NCBI RefSeq assembly: GCF_001761385.1
Contig: NZ_CP017476.1
Location: forward strand, 1,291,501-1,355,500
DNA from: Hydrogenophaga crassostreae
Lineage (GTDB): Bacteria > Pseudomonadota > Gammaproteobacteria > Burkholderiales > Burkholderiaceae_C
Direction: 5' to 3'
DNA length: 64,000 bases
Shown here: positions 9,584-18,663 of the stretch, in pieces
Position numbering within the stretch: the first letter of the stretch is position 1
Layout: each line of letters begins with the position of its first letter
Made by a program: the position numbers and the translations under genes
Notes under the pieces: generated by a model
What the model saw: only the letters and a program-made list of their open reading frames with translations
Database searches by the model: none
What the model was told of the DNA's origin: nothing

Positions 9584-10591
9584 TCAGCATTCAACGATGG
9601 CCTTGATCACGCCGGCCTTGGGGTCCAGCAGGTTCTGAAACTGGGTGGGAACATCGGCCAATGCCATTCGGTGGGTGTTCAGTGTCGGCGGTATCAGTCC
9701 GGCGCGCATGGCATCGAGTACCGTGTTGAAGTCTTCGTTGGTTGCGTTTCGGCTGCTCATCAGTGTCATCTCGCGCTTGTGGAATTCGGGATCCGAGAAG
9801 GTGATGTTGGCGCCCACTATGGAGATCAACACGTAGGTGCCACCGTGGGCGACCAGTTGAAACCCTCGCTCCATGGCTTTGGGGTTGCCGGTTGCATCGA
9901 ATACCACGTCAAAAAACTCGTTCTCGGTGAGCGTGGCAAGTTGAGCCTCATCTCCCGCACCCAGGCGAACACTGTGGCTCACCTTCAAGGAGCGGGTACA
10001 AAAATCAAGCCGGTCCTCCCGGCTGTCCAGTGCCGTGACGACGGCACCGTTGAGCTGCGCAAAGATCATCGCTGCCATGCCAATGGGGCCGGCACCAACG
10101 ACCAGGATCCGCTGACCCGCGCGTGCTCCGGAGCGCCGCACGGCGTGCGCACCTATGGCCAAAAACTCCACCATGGCCGCCTGGTCCAGCGACACACCCT
10201 CTACCTTGTGCACAAACTGCTGGGGCACGCTCAGGAACTCGGTGAATGCGCCATCGCGGTGCACGCCGAGCACCTGGATATTCACGCAGCAGTTGGTTTT
10301 TCCCGCTCGGCACGCAATGCACTTGCCGCAAGACAGGTAGGGCATCACATACACCGTATCGCCAGGCTGGAGGCCGCTTCCCGTGGGTGCTGCCTCCACC
10401 GTGCCCGAGAGCTCATGGCCCATGACGCGCGGGTAGTTCAAATAGGGTTGATTGCCCGTGAAGATGTGCAGATCGGTTCCACACACGCCAACGCGTTTGA
10501 CGCGCAGCATCACTTCTCCCTCGGCGCGCTCTGGCACAGGCCGGTCAAGGGCGCGCAGGGTGCCAGGGGTTTCACATACGACGGTCAGCAT
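9584..10591 (-). CDS. Zinc-dependent alcohol dehydrogenase, RspB / L-gulonate 5-dehydrogenase-like
   Basis: 335 aa, start at 10591 after AAGGAG. Catalytic zinc ligands are C37 in GVCGTD and H59-E60 in GHE; the structural zinc loop reads SCGKCIACRAGKTNCC; the NAD-binding motif is VVGAGPIGMAA. In E. coli the mannonate dehydratase homologue RspA is paired with RspB, and here the same two families share an operon. A likely reaction is oxidation of L-gulonate (or a similar hexonate) at C5 to D-fructuronate, which the UxuB-type enzyme next door would reduce. Last gene of the operon; 82 bases separate it from the preceding gene. Confidence 0.8.
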   Translation of the reverse strand: MLTVVCETPGTLRALDRPVPERAEGEVMLRVKRVGVCGTDLHIFTGNQPYLNYPRVMGHELSGTVEAAPTGSGLQPGDTVYVMPYLSCGKCIACRAGKTNCCVNIQVLGVHRDGAFTEFLSVPQQFVHKVEGVSLDQAAMVEFLAIGAHAVRRSGARAGQRILVVGAGPIGMAAMIFAQLNGAVVTALDSREDRLDFCTRSLKVSHSVRLGAGDEAQLATLTENEFFDVVFDATGNPKAMERGFQLVAHGGTYVLISIVGANITFSDPEFHKREMTLMSSRNATNEDFNTVLDAMRAGLIPPTLNTHRMALADVPTQFQNLLDPKAGVIKAIVEC

Positions 10592-10673
10592 GAAAGTCTC
10601 CTTGAATTCGATTGGTGTGCGGTGCGAGCGGTTCAGCGCCATGGTGGTCGCTGCCGCTGGTCGGGAACGGTGG

Positions 10674-12191
10674 TCACGCCAGCGGCGCCCCCCGGTTCAC
10701 GGCCTCCAGGGTCTCGACAACGCCGTGAACCTGCAGTGATGTCAATAGCGGCACCAGCGCAGCCGTCAAAGCGGCGTTGCCCGCGAGGTCGCCAAACACG
10801 GGCGCATAGCCCAGCATGGTTTGCACGCTGTTCGGGCTCACACCCAGGGCCAGGGTTTGCTGGTACAGCGTTGTGAGTTCGCTGGCATGGGGATCGTCAA
10901 TGCGGTAGGACTGACCGAGTTCATCCACGCCGCGCAGGTAGTGCATCCAGGCGGCCAGAGCCAAGGCCATACGGGTGACAGGCAACTGCCTGGCCAGACG
11001 ATCGCGCACCGTGCCCAGCAGGCGTTGCGGCAACTTTTGCGAACCGTCCATGGCGATCTGGTGTGTCCGGTGGGCCAGGGCTGGGTTGGCGTAACGCGCG
11101 AGCAGGTTGGTGCGGTAGCTCACCAGGTCCAGGCCCGGCAAGGCGGGCAGGGTGGGTTCGATTTCGTCGCGCATCAGCGCTTCAATGTGTTCGCGCAAGG
11201 GGGCCCGCCCAATCGCCTGGTCCACCGTCTGCCAGCCGGCCATGGCACCCAGATACGCCAGGCTGGAGTGTGTGCCGTTGACCATGCGCAATTTGAGACG
11301 CTCAAAGGGTTCCGCATCTTTCACGAAGCGTGCGCCGCCCCGGGTCCAGTCCGGGCGATCAGCAGCAAATTGATCTTCGATGGCCCAGTCAAAGAATGGC
11401 TCGCCCATGACTGGCCATGCATCGGCGCTGCCCAGAGCCTGGCTGACTTCAGCGCGGTCGCCATCGGTTGTTTTTGGAACGATGCGATCCACCATGGAGC
11501 ATGGGAATCGGCAGTCGCTGGCAATGCGATCGGCCAGGGTGGGGTCAGTCTCTGTTGCAAAACGCAGCACGGCGGCGCGCAGCACGCGGCCATTGGCCGG
11601 CAGGTTGTCCAGCGACATGAGCGTCAGAGCACCGTGCCCCAGTGCGTACCGCCGTTGCAGGCCATACACGAGCATGCCGATGGCCGAGCGCGGCGCATGG
11701 GGGTTGGCCAGGTCGTGAACGGTATCGGGATGGTCCAGACGCAGATCGCCTGTGGCCGGATCGTGGCAGTAGCCTTTTTCCGTGACGGTCAGGCTGACGA
11801 TGCGGGTGTCTGTGGCGGCGATGGCATCCAGAACCGCTTGCGGGTTTTCAGGTGCCACCAGCAATGTGCGCACCGCCCCAATGACCTGCAAACGCTGGCG
11901 CGCCTGGCCCTGGGCATCCGCGTCGCGGATCGCCAGGGTATACAGACCGTCTTGAGGCGCCAGTGCGTCGCGGGTGTCGGACTGGCGCAGCGAAACACCA
12001 AGGATGCCCCAGCGCAGGTCGCCGGCGGCGATCGCCGCTTCGGTGGCCGCGGCCATGTGGGCACGCATGAAGGCGCCAATGCCCAGATGAACGATGCCGG
12101 TTGCGAGTGCCTTGCGGTCATAGGCCGGGCGGGCTACCGAGTCGGGCAGCGTGCCCAGCGTGTTGTCGTTCAGGCGATGCTCGTCTGTCAT
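10674..12191 (-). CDS. uxuB: Mannitol dehydrogenase family; probable fructuronate reductase (UxuB-like)
   Basis: 505 aa. GIVHLGIGAFMRAH near 32-45 is the N-terminal nucleotide-binding motif of the polyol dehydrogenase family, and KLRMVNGTHSSLAYLG carries the catalytic Lys and the Asn-x2-His of the family. Start chosen at 12191, where ATG shares its A with the stop TGA of the manD gene; a GTG four codons upstream is the alternative. Its place after manD points to D-fructuronate/D-mannonate interconversion. A mannitol, arabinitol or tagaturonate specificity cannot be excluded by eye. Confidence 0.82.
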   Translation of the reverse strand: MTDEHRLNDNTLGTLPDSVARPAYDRKALATGIVHLGIGAFMRAHMAAATEAAIAAGDLRWGILGVSLRQSDTRDALAPQDGLYTLAIRDADAQGQARQRLQVIGAVRTLLVAPENPQAVLDAIAATDTRIVSLTVTEKGYCHDPATGDLRLDHPDTVHDLANPHAPRSAIGMLVYGLQRRYALGHGALTLMSLDNLPANGRVLRAAVLRFATETDPTLADRIASDCRFPCSMVDRIVPKTTDGDRAEVSQALGSADAWPVMGEPFFDWAIEDQFAADRPDWTRGGARFVKDAEPFERLKLRMVNGTHSSLAYLGAMAGWQTVDQAIGRAPLREHIEALMRDEIEPTLPALPGLDLVSYRTNLLARYANPALAHRTHQIAMDGSQKLPQRLLGTVRDRLARQLPVTRMALALAAWMHYLRGVDELGQSYRIDDPHASELTTLYQQTLALGVSPNSVQTMLGYAPVFGDLAGNAALTAALVPLLTSLQVHGVVETLEAVNRGAPLA

Positions 12192-13402
12192 CACCAGCTG
12201 CACAAGGTGCCGTCGTGTTGCAAGCGGTTCACCGGCAGGTAGGCCCGTTGATAGGGGTACTTGGCTGCCAGCGTTTCGTCGATGGTGACCCCATGGCCGG
12301 GTGTTTCACCCGGGTGCATGTAGCCGTCTTTGAAGGTGTAAGCGTGAGGGAAAACCGCATCGGTCTCCTCGGTGTGGCGCATGTACTCCTGGATGCCGAA
12401 ATTGGGCACCCAGAGGTCGAAGTTGAGTGCTGCGCCCATGCACACCGGCGAGAGGTCGGTGGCGCCATGACAGCCTGTGCGCACCTGGTAGAGCGCGGCG
12501 AAGTCGGCGATGCGGCGCAGGTGGGTGATGCCCCCGGCATGCACCACGGTGGCCCGGATGTAGTCGATCAGCTGGTTCTGGATCAGGTCTTTGCAGTCCC
12601 AGATGGTGTTGAAAATTTCGCCCACGGCCAGCGGCGTGGTGGTGTGTTGGCGGATCAGGCGGAACGACTCCTGGTTCTCGGCAGGCGTGGTGTCTTCCAG
12701 CCAGAACAGGCGGTAGGGCTCAAGGTCTTTGCCCAGACGTCCGGCCTCGATGGGTGTGAGGCGGTGGTGAGCGTCGTGCAGCAGGTGGATGTCAGGGCCA
12801 ACGGCGGCGCGCACCTTGTCGAACAGTTCGGGGGTATGGCGCAGGTATTTCTCTGTGGACCAGTCGTGTTCGCTGGGCAGATCGGCATCGGCCGGTTCGT
12901 AGAACATGGTGCCCCTGCCCACGCCATAGACCTTTTCCAGGCCAGGTACGCCGCTTTGAGCGCGGATGGCTTTGTAGCCCATTTCCTTGTAGCGCAGCAC
13001 TTCTTCCACTGTGTGGCCAATGTCTTTGCCGTTGGCGTGGCCATAGACCATCACGCCGGTTCGGCTCTTGCCGCCCAGCAACTGGTAAAGCGGCATGTTG
13101 GCGGCTTTGGCCTTGATGTCCCAAAGTGCCGTATCGACGCCTGCAATGGCGCTCATGGTGACCGGGCCACGGCGCCAGTAAGCACCTTTGTAGAGGTACT
13201 GCCAGATGTCTTCGATCTGTTGCGGATCGCGTCCGATCAGGCAAGGAATGACATGGTCGGTGAGGTAGCTGGCCACGGCCAGTTCGCGGCCGTTCAGCGT
13301 GGCATCACCGATGCCGGTCAGACCTTCATCGGTTTCGATTTTCAAGGTGACGAAGTTGCGGCTCGGCGCGCAGACGATGACCTTGGCGGATGTGATTTTC
13401 AT
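12191..13402 (-). CDS. manD: D-mannonate dehydratase, enolase superfamily (ManD/RspA)
   Basis: 403 aa, full length. Strong ManD-group signatures: YKGAYWRRGPVTMSAIAGVD near 71-90, HDAHHRLTPI, and HGATDLSPVCMGAALNFD. The metal ligands of the enolase fold are expected in LHDAHH and in AVGEIFN. The enzyme dehydrates D-mannonate to 2-keto-3-deoxy-D-gluconate (KDG); some family members also use D-gluconate or are nearly inactive. It lies between the UxaA-family and UxuB-family genes, which supports the mannonate assignment. Confidence 0.9.
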   Translation of the reverse strand: MKITSAKVIVCAPSRNFVTLKIETDEGLTGIGDATLNGRELAVASYLTDHVIPCLIGRDPQQIEDIWQYLYKGAYWRRGPVTMSAIAGVDTALWDIKAKAANMPLYQLLGGKSRTGVMVYGHANGKDIGHTVEEVLRYKEMGYKAIRAQSGVPGLEKVYGVGRGTMFYEPADADLPSEHDWSTEKYLRHTPELFDKVRAAVGPDIHLLHDAHHRLTPIEAGRLGKDLEPYRLFWLEDTTPAENQESFRLIRQHTTTPLAVGEIFNTIWDCKDLIQNQLIDYIRATVVHAGGITHLRRIADFAALYQVRTGCHGATDLSPVCMGAALNFDLWVPNFGIQEYMRHTEETDAVFPHAYTFKDGYMHPGETPGHGVTIDETLAAKYPYQRAYLPVNRLQHDGTLCSW

Positions 13403-13423
13403 GGCGTAGTGATTCGTTGGGGT

Positions 13424-14956
13424 TTACATGACGGCGCCCAGCGCCCAGGGTACAAATTCGTTCTGGCCGTAGCCGTGCTGCTCGCTCTTGGTCTTGCGAC
13501 CCGAGGCGGCGGCCAGCATGTCAAGGAAAATGCGTTGGCCCAACTGCTCCACGCTCTCGCTGCCGTCGATGACGGTGCCGCAGTTGATGTCCATGTCTTC
13601 TTCCTGCTTGGCCCACAGCGCGCTGTTGGTGGCCAGCTTGAGGGAGGGCGAAGGTGCGCAGCCGTAGGCCGAACCGCGCCCGGTGGTGAAGCAAATGAGG
13701 TTGGCTCCGCCGGCCACCTGGCCGGTGGCCGACACGGGGTCGTAGCCCGGCGTGTCCATGTAGACAAAGCCATGGGCGGTGATGGGCTGGGCGTATTCGT
13801 ACACGTCCACCAGGGGCGTGGTGCCGCCCTTGGCAATGGCACCCAGCGACTTTTCGAGGATGGTGGTCAGGCCGCCGGCCTTGTTGCCGGCCGAGGGGTT
13901 GTTGTCCATCTCGGCGTGGTGCCTTGCGCAGTAGTCGGTCCACCACTCGAGGCGCGCTTCGAGTTTGTCTGCCACGGCTTGTGATACCGCGCGCTGCAGC
14001 AGCAAATGCTCGCCGCCGTAAATCTCCGGGGTCTCGGACAGCACCGCTGTGCCGCCGTGGCGCACCACCAGGTCCACCGCTGCGCCCAGTGCCGGGTTGG
14101 CGCTGATGCCAGAGTAGCCATCGGAGCCACCGCATTGCAGGCCCACGATCAGGTGACTGGCCGGGACCGGCTGGCGCACCACCGCATTGGCTTCGGGCAG
14201 CAAGGCCTGCACGGCATCGATGCCGCGCGCCACACTCCGGGCGGTACCGCCCGTGTCCTGGATGCTGAAGGTCACCAGCCTGGCACCTTCGCGCAGGCCC
14301 TCCTGTGCCAGCAGGCCCTGAATCTGGTTGGTCTCACAGCCCAGGCCCACCACGATCACCGCGGCGAAATTGGCATGCCGTGCATAGCCCGCCAGTGTGC
14401 GGCGCAGCACGCGCAGGCCTTCGCCTTCGCTGTCGGTGGCGCAGCCCGCGCCGTGCGTCAATGCCACCACCCCGTCCACGTTGGGGAATGCGGCCAGCGC
14501 GTGGGGATGGATGTCGCGGCGGAAGTGGTCAGCGATGGCGCGCGCCACAGTGGCCGAGCAGTTGACGCTGGTCAGCACGCCGATGTAGTTGCGGGTGGCC
14601 ACCCGGCCATCGGTGCGCACGATGCCGTCAAAGGTGGCCGGCGTGTCTGCGTAGGCCACAGGCCGCACGTCGCCACCCACGGTATGGCCGCGGTCAAAAC
14701 GGCTGAAGGCCAGGTTGTGGCTGTGCACATGCTGGCCTGGGGCGATGTCGCGCGTGGCGGTGCCAATGATCTGGTTGTAGCGCCGCACCGGCTGGCCCGT
14801 CGTTATGGCCCGCACCGCAACCTTGTGACCGGGTGGTACCAGACCGCTGACCGTGATGCCTTCGGACGCGATGGGCGTGCCGCCCAGCAGTTGCTGCCGG
14901 GCGATCACAACGTCGTCCGCAGGGTGAATGCGGATCACCGGGCCGATGTCAGCCAT
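13424..14956 (-). CDS. UxaA/altronate dehydratase family sugar-acid dehydratase
   Basis: 510 aa. An N-terminal SAF domain (residues 1-90, with DDVVIARQQLLGG) is followed by the D-galactarate/altronate dehydratase domain, with conserved NRxY-like TRNYIGVLTSVNCSATV, GCATDSEGEGL, GLGCETNQI and LQCGGSDGYSGISANPALG. The family uses iron and dehydrates aldonic or aldaric acids. Its 8-base overlap with the FAH-family gene and the SDR just upstream suggest that it feeds those two enzymes, as in oxidative routes for L-fuconate- or arabinonate-type acids, rather than acting only on D-altronate. Substrate unresolved. Confidence 0.85.
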   Translation of the reverse strand: MADIGPVIRIHPADDVVIARQQLLGGTPIASEGITVSGLVPPGHKVAVRAITTGQPVRRYNQIIGTATRDIAPGQHVHSHNLAFSRFDRGHTVGGDVRPVAYADTPATFDGIVRTDGRVATRNYIGVLTSVNCSATVARAIADHFRRDIHPHALAAFPNVDGVVALTHGAGCATDSEGEGLRVLRRTLAGYARHANFAAVIVVGLGCETNQIQGLLAQEGLREGARLVTFSIQDTGGTARSVARGIDAVQALLPEANAVVRQPVPASHLIVGLQCGGSDGYSGISANPALGAAVDLVVRHGGTAVLSETPEIYGGEHLLLQRAVSQAVADKLEARLEWWTDYCARHHAEMDNNPSAGNKAGGLTTILEKSLGAIAKGGTTPLVDVYEYAQPITAHGFVYMDTPGYDPVSATGQVAGGANLICFTTGRGSAYGCAPSPSLKLATNSALWAKQEEDMDINCGTVIDGSESVEQLGQRIFLDMLAAASGRKTKSEQHGYGQNEFVPWALGAVM

Positions 14957-15815
14957 CGATGAGCTCCGGGTTCCAGGCGTGCACCGTTTGGCGCTGGGTG
15001 CCCAGTCCCTGAATGGACAGCTGCATCACGTCGCCCGGCTTCAGGTAGGTCGCGTGCGGCTTGACTCCCATGCCGACACCGGGGGGCGTTCCGGTGCTGA
15101 TCAGATCGCCAGGGTAGAGCGTTGTGAAGCGGCTGATGTAGCTCACCAGCTGGGCCACGTTGAACACCATGGTGCGTGTGCTGCCTTTCTGGTGGCGAAA
15201 ACCATTGACCTCCAGCCACATGTCCAGCTGCTGCGGGTCGGCCACCTCATCGGCGGTGACAATCCAGGGTCCGACCGGTCCAAAGGTGTCGCAGCCTTTG
15301 CCTTTGTCCCAGGTGCCACCGCGTTCGAGCTGGTACTCACGCTCAGACACATCGTTGACCACGCAGTAGCCCGCCACATGGCTCAGTGCCTGCTCTTCGC
15401 TCACGTAGCGCGCAGTGGTACCGATCACGACCCCGAGTTCGACTTCCCAGTCTGTTTTTACCGAACCCTGTGGAATCACGACAGGGTCGTTGCAGCCGAT
15501 CATGGTGCTGGTGTGTTTGGTGAACAGCACGGGCTCGGCGGGAATCGCCATGCCGGACTCCGCCGCATGGTCCGCATAGTTCAGACCCACGCAAATGAAT
15601 TTGCCGCAACCGGCCCAAGGCAGACCAATGCGCGCGTTGTCGGGCAGCAGCGGCAGCGACTCGGGGTCGAGCGCGCGCAGTGTCGCCAGGCTGGCGGGCC
15701 GCAGTGCCTTTGCTGTGATGTCAGGCAGCACGGCTGACAGGTCGCGGGCGCGACCAGCCGCGTCGAGCAGGGCGGGTTTTTCGGCGCCCTTGGCGCCAAT
15801 GCGTAAGATTTTCAT
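14949..15815 (-). CDS. Fumarylacetoacetate hydrolase (FAH) family; probable 2,4-diketo-3-deoxy sugar-acid hydrolase
   Basis: 288 aa. The frame is open far upstream, but the FAH fold begins at 15815 with MKILRIGAKG. Conserved metal and substrate residues are in VGLNYADHAAESG (near 76), DWEVELGVVIG (near 122) and the GTPPGVGMG loop (near 242). Family members in sugar-acid operons cleave 2,4-diketo-3-deoxy acids to pyruvate plus a shorter hydroxy acid. The immediate SDR neighbour would provide the diketo substrate. Ureidoglycolate lyase-type activity is a less likely alternative. Confidence 0.85.
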   Translation of the reverse strand: MKILRIGAKGAEKPALLDAAGRARDLSAVLPDITAKALRPASLATLRALDPESLPLLPDNARIGLPWAGCGKFICVGLNYADHAAESGMAIPAEPVLFTKHTSTMIGCNDPVVIPQGSVKTDWEVELGVVIGTTARYVSEEQALSHVAGYCVVNDVSEREYQLERGGTWDKGKGCDTFGPVGPWIVTADEVADPQQLDMWLEVNGFRHQKGSTRTMVFNVAQLVSYISRFTTLYPGDLISTGTPPGVGMGVKPHATYLKPGDVMQLSIQGLGTQRQTVHAWNPELIDG

Positions 15816-15850
15816 GGGGTTTTGCCGGGTTTGGGTAGCGGAAGACGGTG

Positions 15851-16606
15851 TCAGTTGGACCAGCCACCGTCGATGATCTGGGCGGTGCCGGTGGTGAAGG
15901 CCGATTCGTCGCCGGCCAGATAGACCGCCAGCGCGGCGATCTCTTCGGTGCGCCCGAGGCGGCCAATCGGTTGGCGTGCCACAAAAGCCGCCTCCACCTG
16001 TTGCAGGGTTTGCCCTGAACTGGCGGCCTGGTTGGCGATGCGATCGCGCAGCGAGGGAGACTCCACCGTGCCGGGGCAGATCGCGTTGCAGCGCACGCCC
16101 TGGGCCACGAAGTCGGCGGCCACGGCCTTGGTCATGCCGATCACGGCGGCTTTGGTGGTGCCGTAAATGAAGCGGTTGGGTGCCCCCTTGATGCTCGAAG
16201 CCACGGATGCGACGTTGATGATCGAGCCGGATTTCCGCGCCAGCATGCCGGGCAAAAAGGCCCGCATCATGCGGTACATGGCGCGCACGTTCAGGTCCAT
16301 TGAAAAATCGAAGGCCGCGTCGTCGCAGTCCAGCACCGATCCCGAATCCACGAAGCCCGCCGCGTTGAACAGCACGTCCACCGGGCCGATGCGCTCGGCC
16401 AGCGTCTGGATGGCCTGCGCATCGCGCACGTCGAGACGGGTGGTTTCGCAACCGGTCTGAAGGGCCAGCGCGTCCAGCAGTTCCTGGTTGATGTCGGTGG
16501 CGATGACTCGCGCACCTTCATTGAGGAAGGCCAGCGCGGTGGCGTGGCCGATACCCTGACCCGCAGCGGTCAGGAGGGCGGTTTTTCCGGCAAGGCGTGG
16601 TTTCAT
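15851..16606 (-). CDS. SDR-family oxidoreductase, 2-keto-3-deoxy sugar-acid 4-dehydrogenase-like
   Basis: 251 aa. Cofactor motif TAAGQGIG (residues 13-20), NAAG, catalytic Ser in INVASVASS, and YGTTK with the YxxxK pair are present. RCNAICPGTVESPSL near 177-191 resembles 2-keto-3-deoxy-L-fuconate dehydrogenases more than generic SDRs. The enzyme would oxidise C4 of a 2-keto-3-deoxy acid with NAD, making the diketo acid split by the FAH-family protein. It lies 35 bases before that gene and 16 after dctM. Confidence 0.85.
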   Translation of the reverse strand: MKPRLAGKTALLTAAGQGIGHATALAFLNEGARVIATDINQELLDALALQTGCETTRLDVRDAQAIQTLAERIGPVDVLFNAAGFVDSGSVLDCDDAAFDFSMDLNVRAMYRMMRAFLPGMLARKSGSIINVASVASSIKGAPNRFIYGTTKAAVIGMTKAVAADFVAQGVRCNAICPGTVESPSLRDRIANQAASSGQTLQQVEAAFVARQPIGRLGRTEEIAALAVYLAGDESAFTTGTAQIIDGGWSN

Positions 16607-16622
16607 GGTGTGTGCTTCCGGG

Positions 16623-18029
16623 TTATTTGATCAGGCCCAGTTGCTGTGGCAGCCACAGCGTGAGCGCGGGAATGTAGGTGATGGCAATCAAGCCGATGAA
16701 CAAAGGCACCAGCCAGGGCAGGATCGCCATGGTGGTGCGCTCCACAGACAGCTTGGAGATCCGCGCCAGCACATACAGCACCATGCCCAGGGGCGGAGTC
16801 ATCAGACCGATCATCAGATTGAGTGTGATCACCAGACCAAACTGGATCGGATCGATGTCGAGCTTGAGCACGATGGGCAGCAGAATCGGGACCAGAATCG
16901 TGATCGCGGCAATGGTGTCAATGAAACAGCCCACAAACAGAATCAGCAGATTGGCCATCAGCAGAAAGGTCCATTTGTTGCTGGTGATGGAAAGAATCCA
17001 GTCGGCCAGCATCTGTGCGGCCTGTGTGGTGGTCAACAACCAGGCAAAGATGGAAGCGGCGGTGACGATGAACAGCACCGAGGCGGTCGTTTCGATGGTG
17101 TCAAAGGTGGCTTTGGCCAGGGTCTTGATGGTCATGGACCGGTAACGCACCAGACCCAGAAAGAGGGCCCAGAGCACGGCGGCCACCGCTGCCTCGGTGG
17201 GTGTGAACCAGCCCATGGTCATGCCACCAATCAGAATCACCGGCGCCATCAGCGCGAGCACCGCGGAGAAATTGAACTTCCAGTCCAGCAGCAGCAGCGT
17301 ACAGAAAGCCAGTCCCGCGGCCCAGTTCACCGACATGCCGGCCAGCACCGCCAGCCACACCGACATGGGCACGGCCAATACGATCAGAATCTCCATCGTG
17401 GCATGGCCCAGGCGCCCCCAGTTGAACGCCACGTCGCCGCCCCATCCATTGCGGCGGGCGTAGAACGACACGGTGGCCATCATCAACACCGTCAGGAACA
17501 AGCCCGGCAAGATGCCGGCCACGAACAGGGCGCCAATCGAAACATTGGCCATCATTCCGTAGATCACGAACGGCAGAGACGGCGGAATGATGGGCCCCAG
17601 GGTGGCCGATGCCGCTGTCACGCCAACCGCAAATTCGGTTGGGTAGCCGTGGTCCTTCATGGCCTTGATTTCGATTGAGCCCAGACCTGCGGCGTCGGCG
17701 ATGGCCGTGCCCGACATGCCCGAGAACACCACGGAGCCAATGATGTTGACCTGCCCCAGACCACCTTTCATCCAGCCCACCAGCGCGATCGCGAAGTCGT
17801 AGATGCGGCCGGTGATGCCGGCGATATTCATCAAATTGCCGGCCAGAATGAAGAAGGGCACCGCCAGCAAAGGAAAAGACTCGATGCCCGAAATCATGCG
17901 TTGGGCCACCACGATATCGGGCACGCTGCCGGAGATCAGGATGTAGACAAGCGAGCCGCCCGCCATGGAAACCGCCACCGGCAGGCCCAGCAGCATCAAG
18001 CCCAGAAAGGAAAAAATCAGGATAAACAT
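16623..18029 (-). CDS. dctM: TRAP transporter large permease, DctM family
   Basis: 468 aa with about twelve hydrophobic segments; SGMSGTAIADAAGLGSIEIK and the region with GPIIPPSLPFVIYG are the DctM conserved motifs. It forms the membrane complex with the small subunit DctQ and takes the substrate from the periplasmic binding protein, driven by a sodium gradient. The start lies 11 bases after the dctQ stop. Within this operon the cargo is expected to be a hexonate, hexuronate or related aldonic acid. Confidence 0.93.
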   Translation of the reverse strand: MFILIFSFLGLMLLGLPVAVSMAGGSLVYILISGSVPDIVVAQRMISGIESFPLLAVPFFILAGNLMNIAGITGRIYDFAIALVGWMKGGLGQVNIIGSVVFSGMSGTAIADAAGLGSIEIKAMKDHGYPTEFAVGVTAASATLGPIIPPSLPFVIYGMMANVSIGALFVAGILPGLFLTVLMMATVSFYARRNGWGGDVAFNWGRLGHATMEILIVLAVPMSVWLAVLAGMSVNWAAGLAFCTLLLLDWKFNFSAVLALMAPVILIGGMTMGWFTPTEAAVAAVLWALFLGLVRYRSMTIKTLAKATFDTIETTASVLFIVTAASIFAWLLTTTQAAQMLADWILSITSNKWTFLLMANLLILFVGCFIDTIAAITILVPILLPIVLKLDIDPIQFGLVITLNLMIGLMTPPLGMVLYVLARISKLSVERTTMAILPWLVPLFIGLIAITYIPALTLWLPQQLGLIK

Positions 18030-18040
18030 GGGGCTTGTGG

Positions 18041-18652
18041 TCAGTTGGGATCTTCGTCAAAGAAGTCGGGGTTTTGCAGCGATGAAAAACCTCGGCGCCA
18101 GTTCGCCAGCGCCATTTGCAGGCCACGCACCGTCATCAGGGCCAACCCCGCAAACGCCAGCCAATACACGTAGCTCTTGTTCCAGTCGATGGTGGTCATC
18201 GGCTCGTTGTTCACGGCCATTGCATAGCGCGCAACCAGCCATGCGACATAGCCATAAAAGACAATTGCCGCGATGTCGACAGCCGTGGACAGGGCCCGCC
18301 CTGCCGTTGGTGACAGGTGCTTGTACAAAAGGTTGACCTGTATGTGCCGTGCACGGCGCACACACATGGCCGAGCCCACAAACACGATCGCAATCAGGCA
18401 ATACACCGCCAGCTCTTCGGTCCATGCATAGGAGTCGTTGAGCACGTAGCGGCTGAAGAACTGAAGAAACACCAGTCCTGCCATGGTCCAGAAGAAGCCC
18501 AGGCAAATCCAGTCTTCAACGCTGTAGGGGGAGAGGTCGACCACGTGGTGGTCGGCCTGGGCAAAACTCGCGACCAGCGCTTTCGCGCTGGTCTGAGTTG
18601 GCCGGACTCCGCTTGCCCCGACCGATGTCGGGGCAGGACGAGGGTGCGACAT
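18041..18652 (-). CDS. dctQ: TRAP transporter small permease, DctQ family
   Basis: Up to 203 aa with four membrane segments; the first is ICLGFFWTMAGLVFLQFFSR at residues 49-68, and TEELAVYCLIAIVFVGSA follows. The first 36 codons hold two strong hairpins and have a composition unlike a DctQ N-terminus. A GTG at 18544 (VVDLSPYSVEDW) would give a start about 13 residues before TM1, closer to family norm, though it lacks a strong ribosome binding site. I keep the ATG at 18652 but regard the start as uncertain. Confidence 0.85.
   Translation of the reverse strand: MSHPRPAPTSVGASGVRPTQTSAKALVASFAQADHHVVDLSPYSVEDWICLGFFWTMAGLVFLQFFSRYVLNDSYAWTEELAVYCLIAIVFVGSAMCVRRARHIQVNLLYKHLSPTAGRALSTAVDIAAIVFYGYVAWLVARYAMAVNNEPMTTIDWNKSYVYWLAFAGLALMTVRGLQMALANWRRGFSSLQNPDFFDEDPN
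18565..18636 (-). repeat. Two tandem GC-rich hairpins at the dctP-dctQ junction
   Basis: The first hairpin has arms GACCAGCGC (18572-18580) and GCGCTGGTC (18585-18593) with a four-base loop; AACTC (18565-18569) and GAGTT (18595-18599) extend the stem. The second has arms TGCCCCGAC (18614-18622) and GTCGGGGCA (18627-18635) with a four-base loop. Such REP-like structures between a binding-protein gene and its permease often stabilise the upstream mRNA. They fall in the annotated N-terminus of dctQ. Confidence 0.6.
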
Positions 18653-18663
18653 GGCGTACCGCC

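Noticed and set aside
12101..13984. 627-codon open frame on the plus strand
   Set aside because: Antisense to manD and the UxaA-family gene, His/Gly/Val-rich and without recognisable motifs.
15816..16451. Upstream extension of the FAH-family frame
   Set aside because: It overlaps the SDR gene in another frame; the FAH fold starts at 15815 and the extension is Arg/Gly-rich without homology signs.
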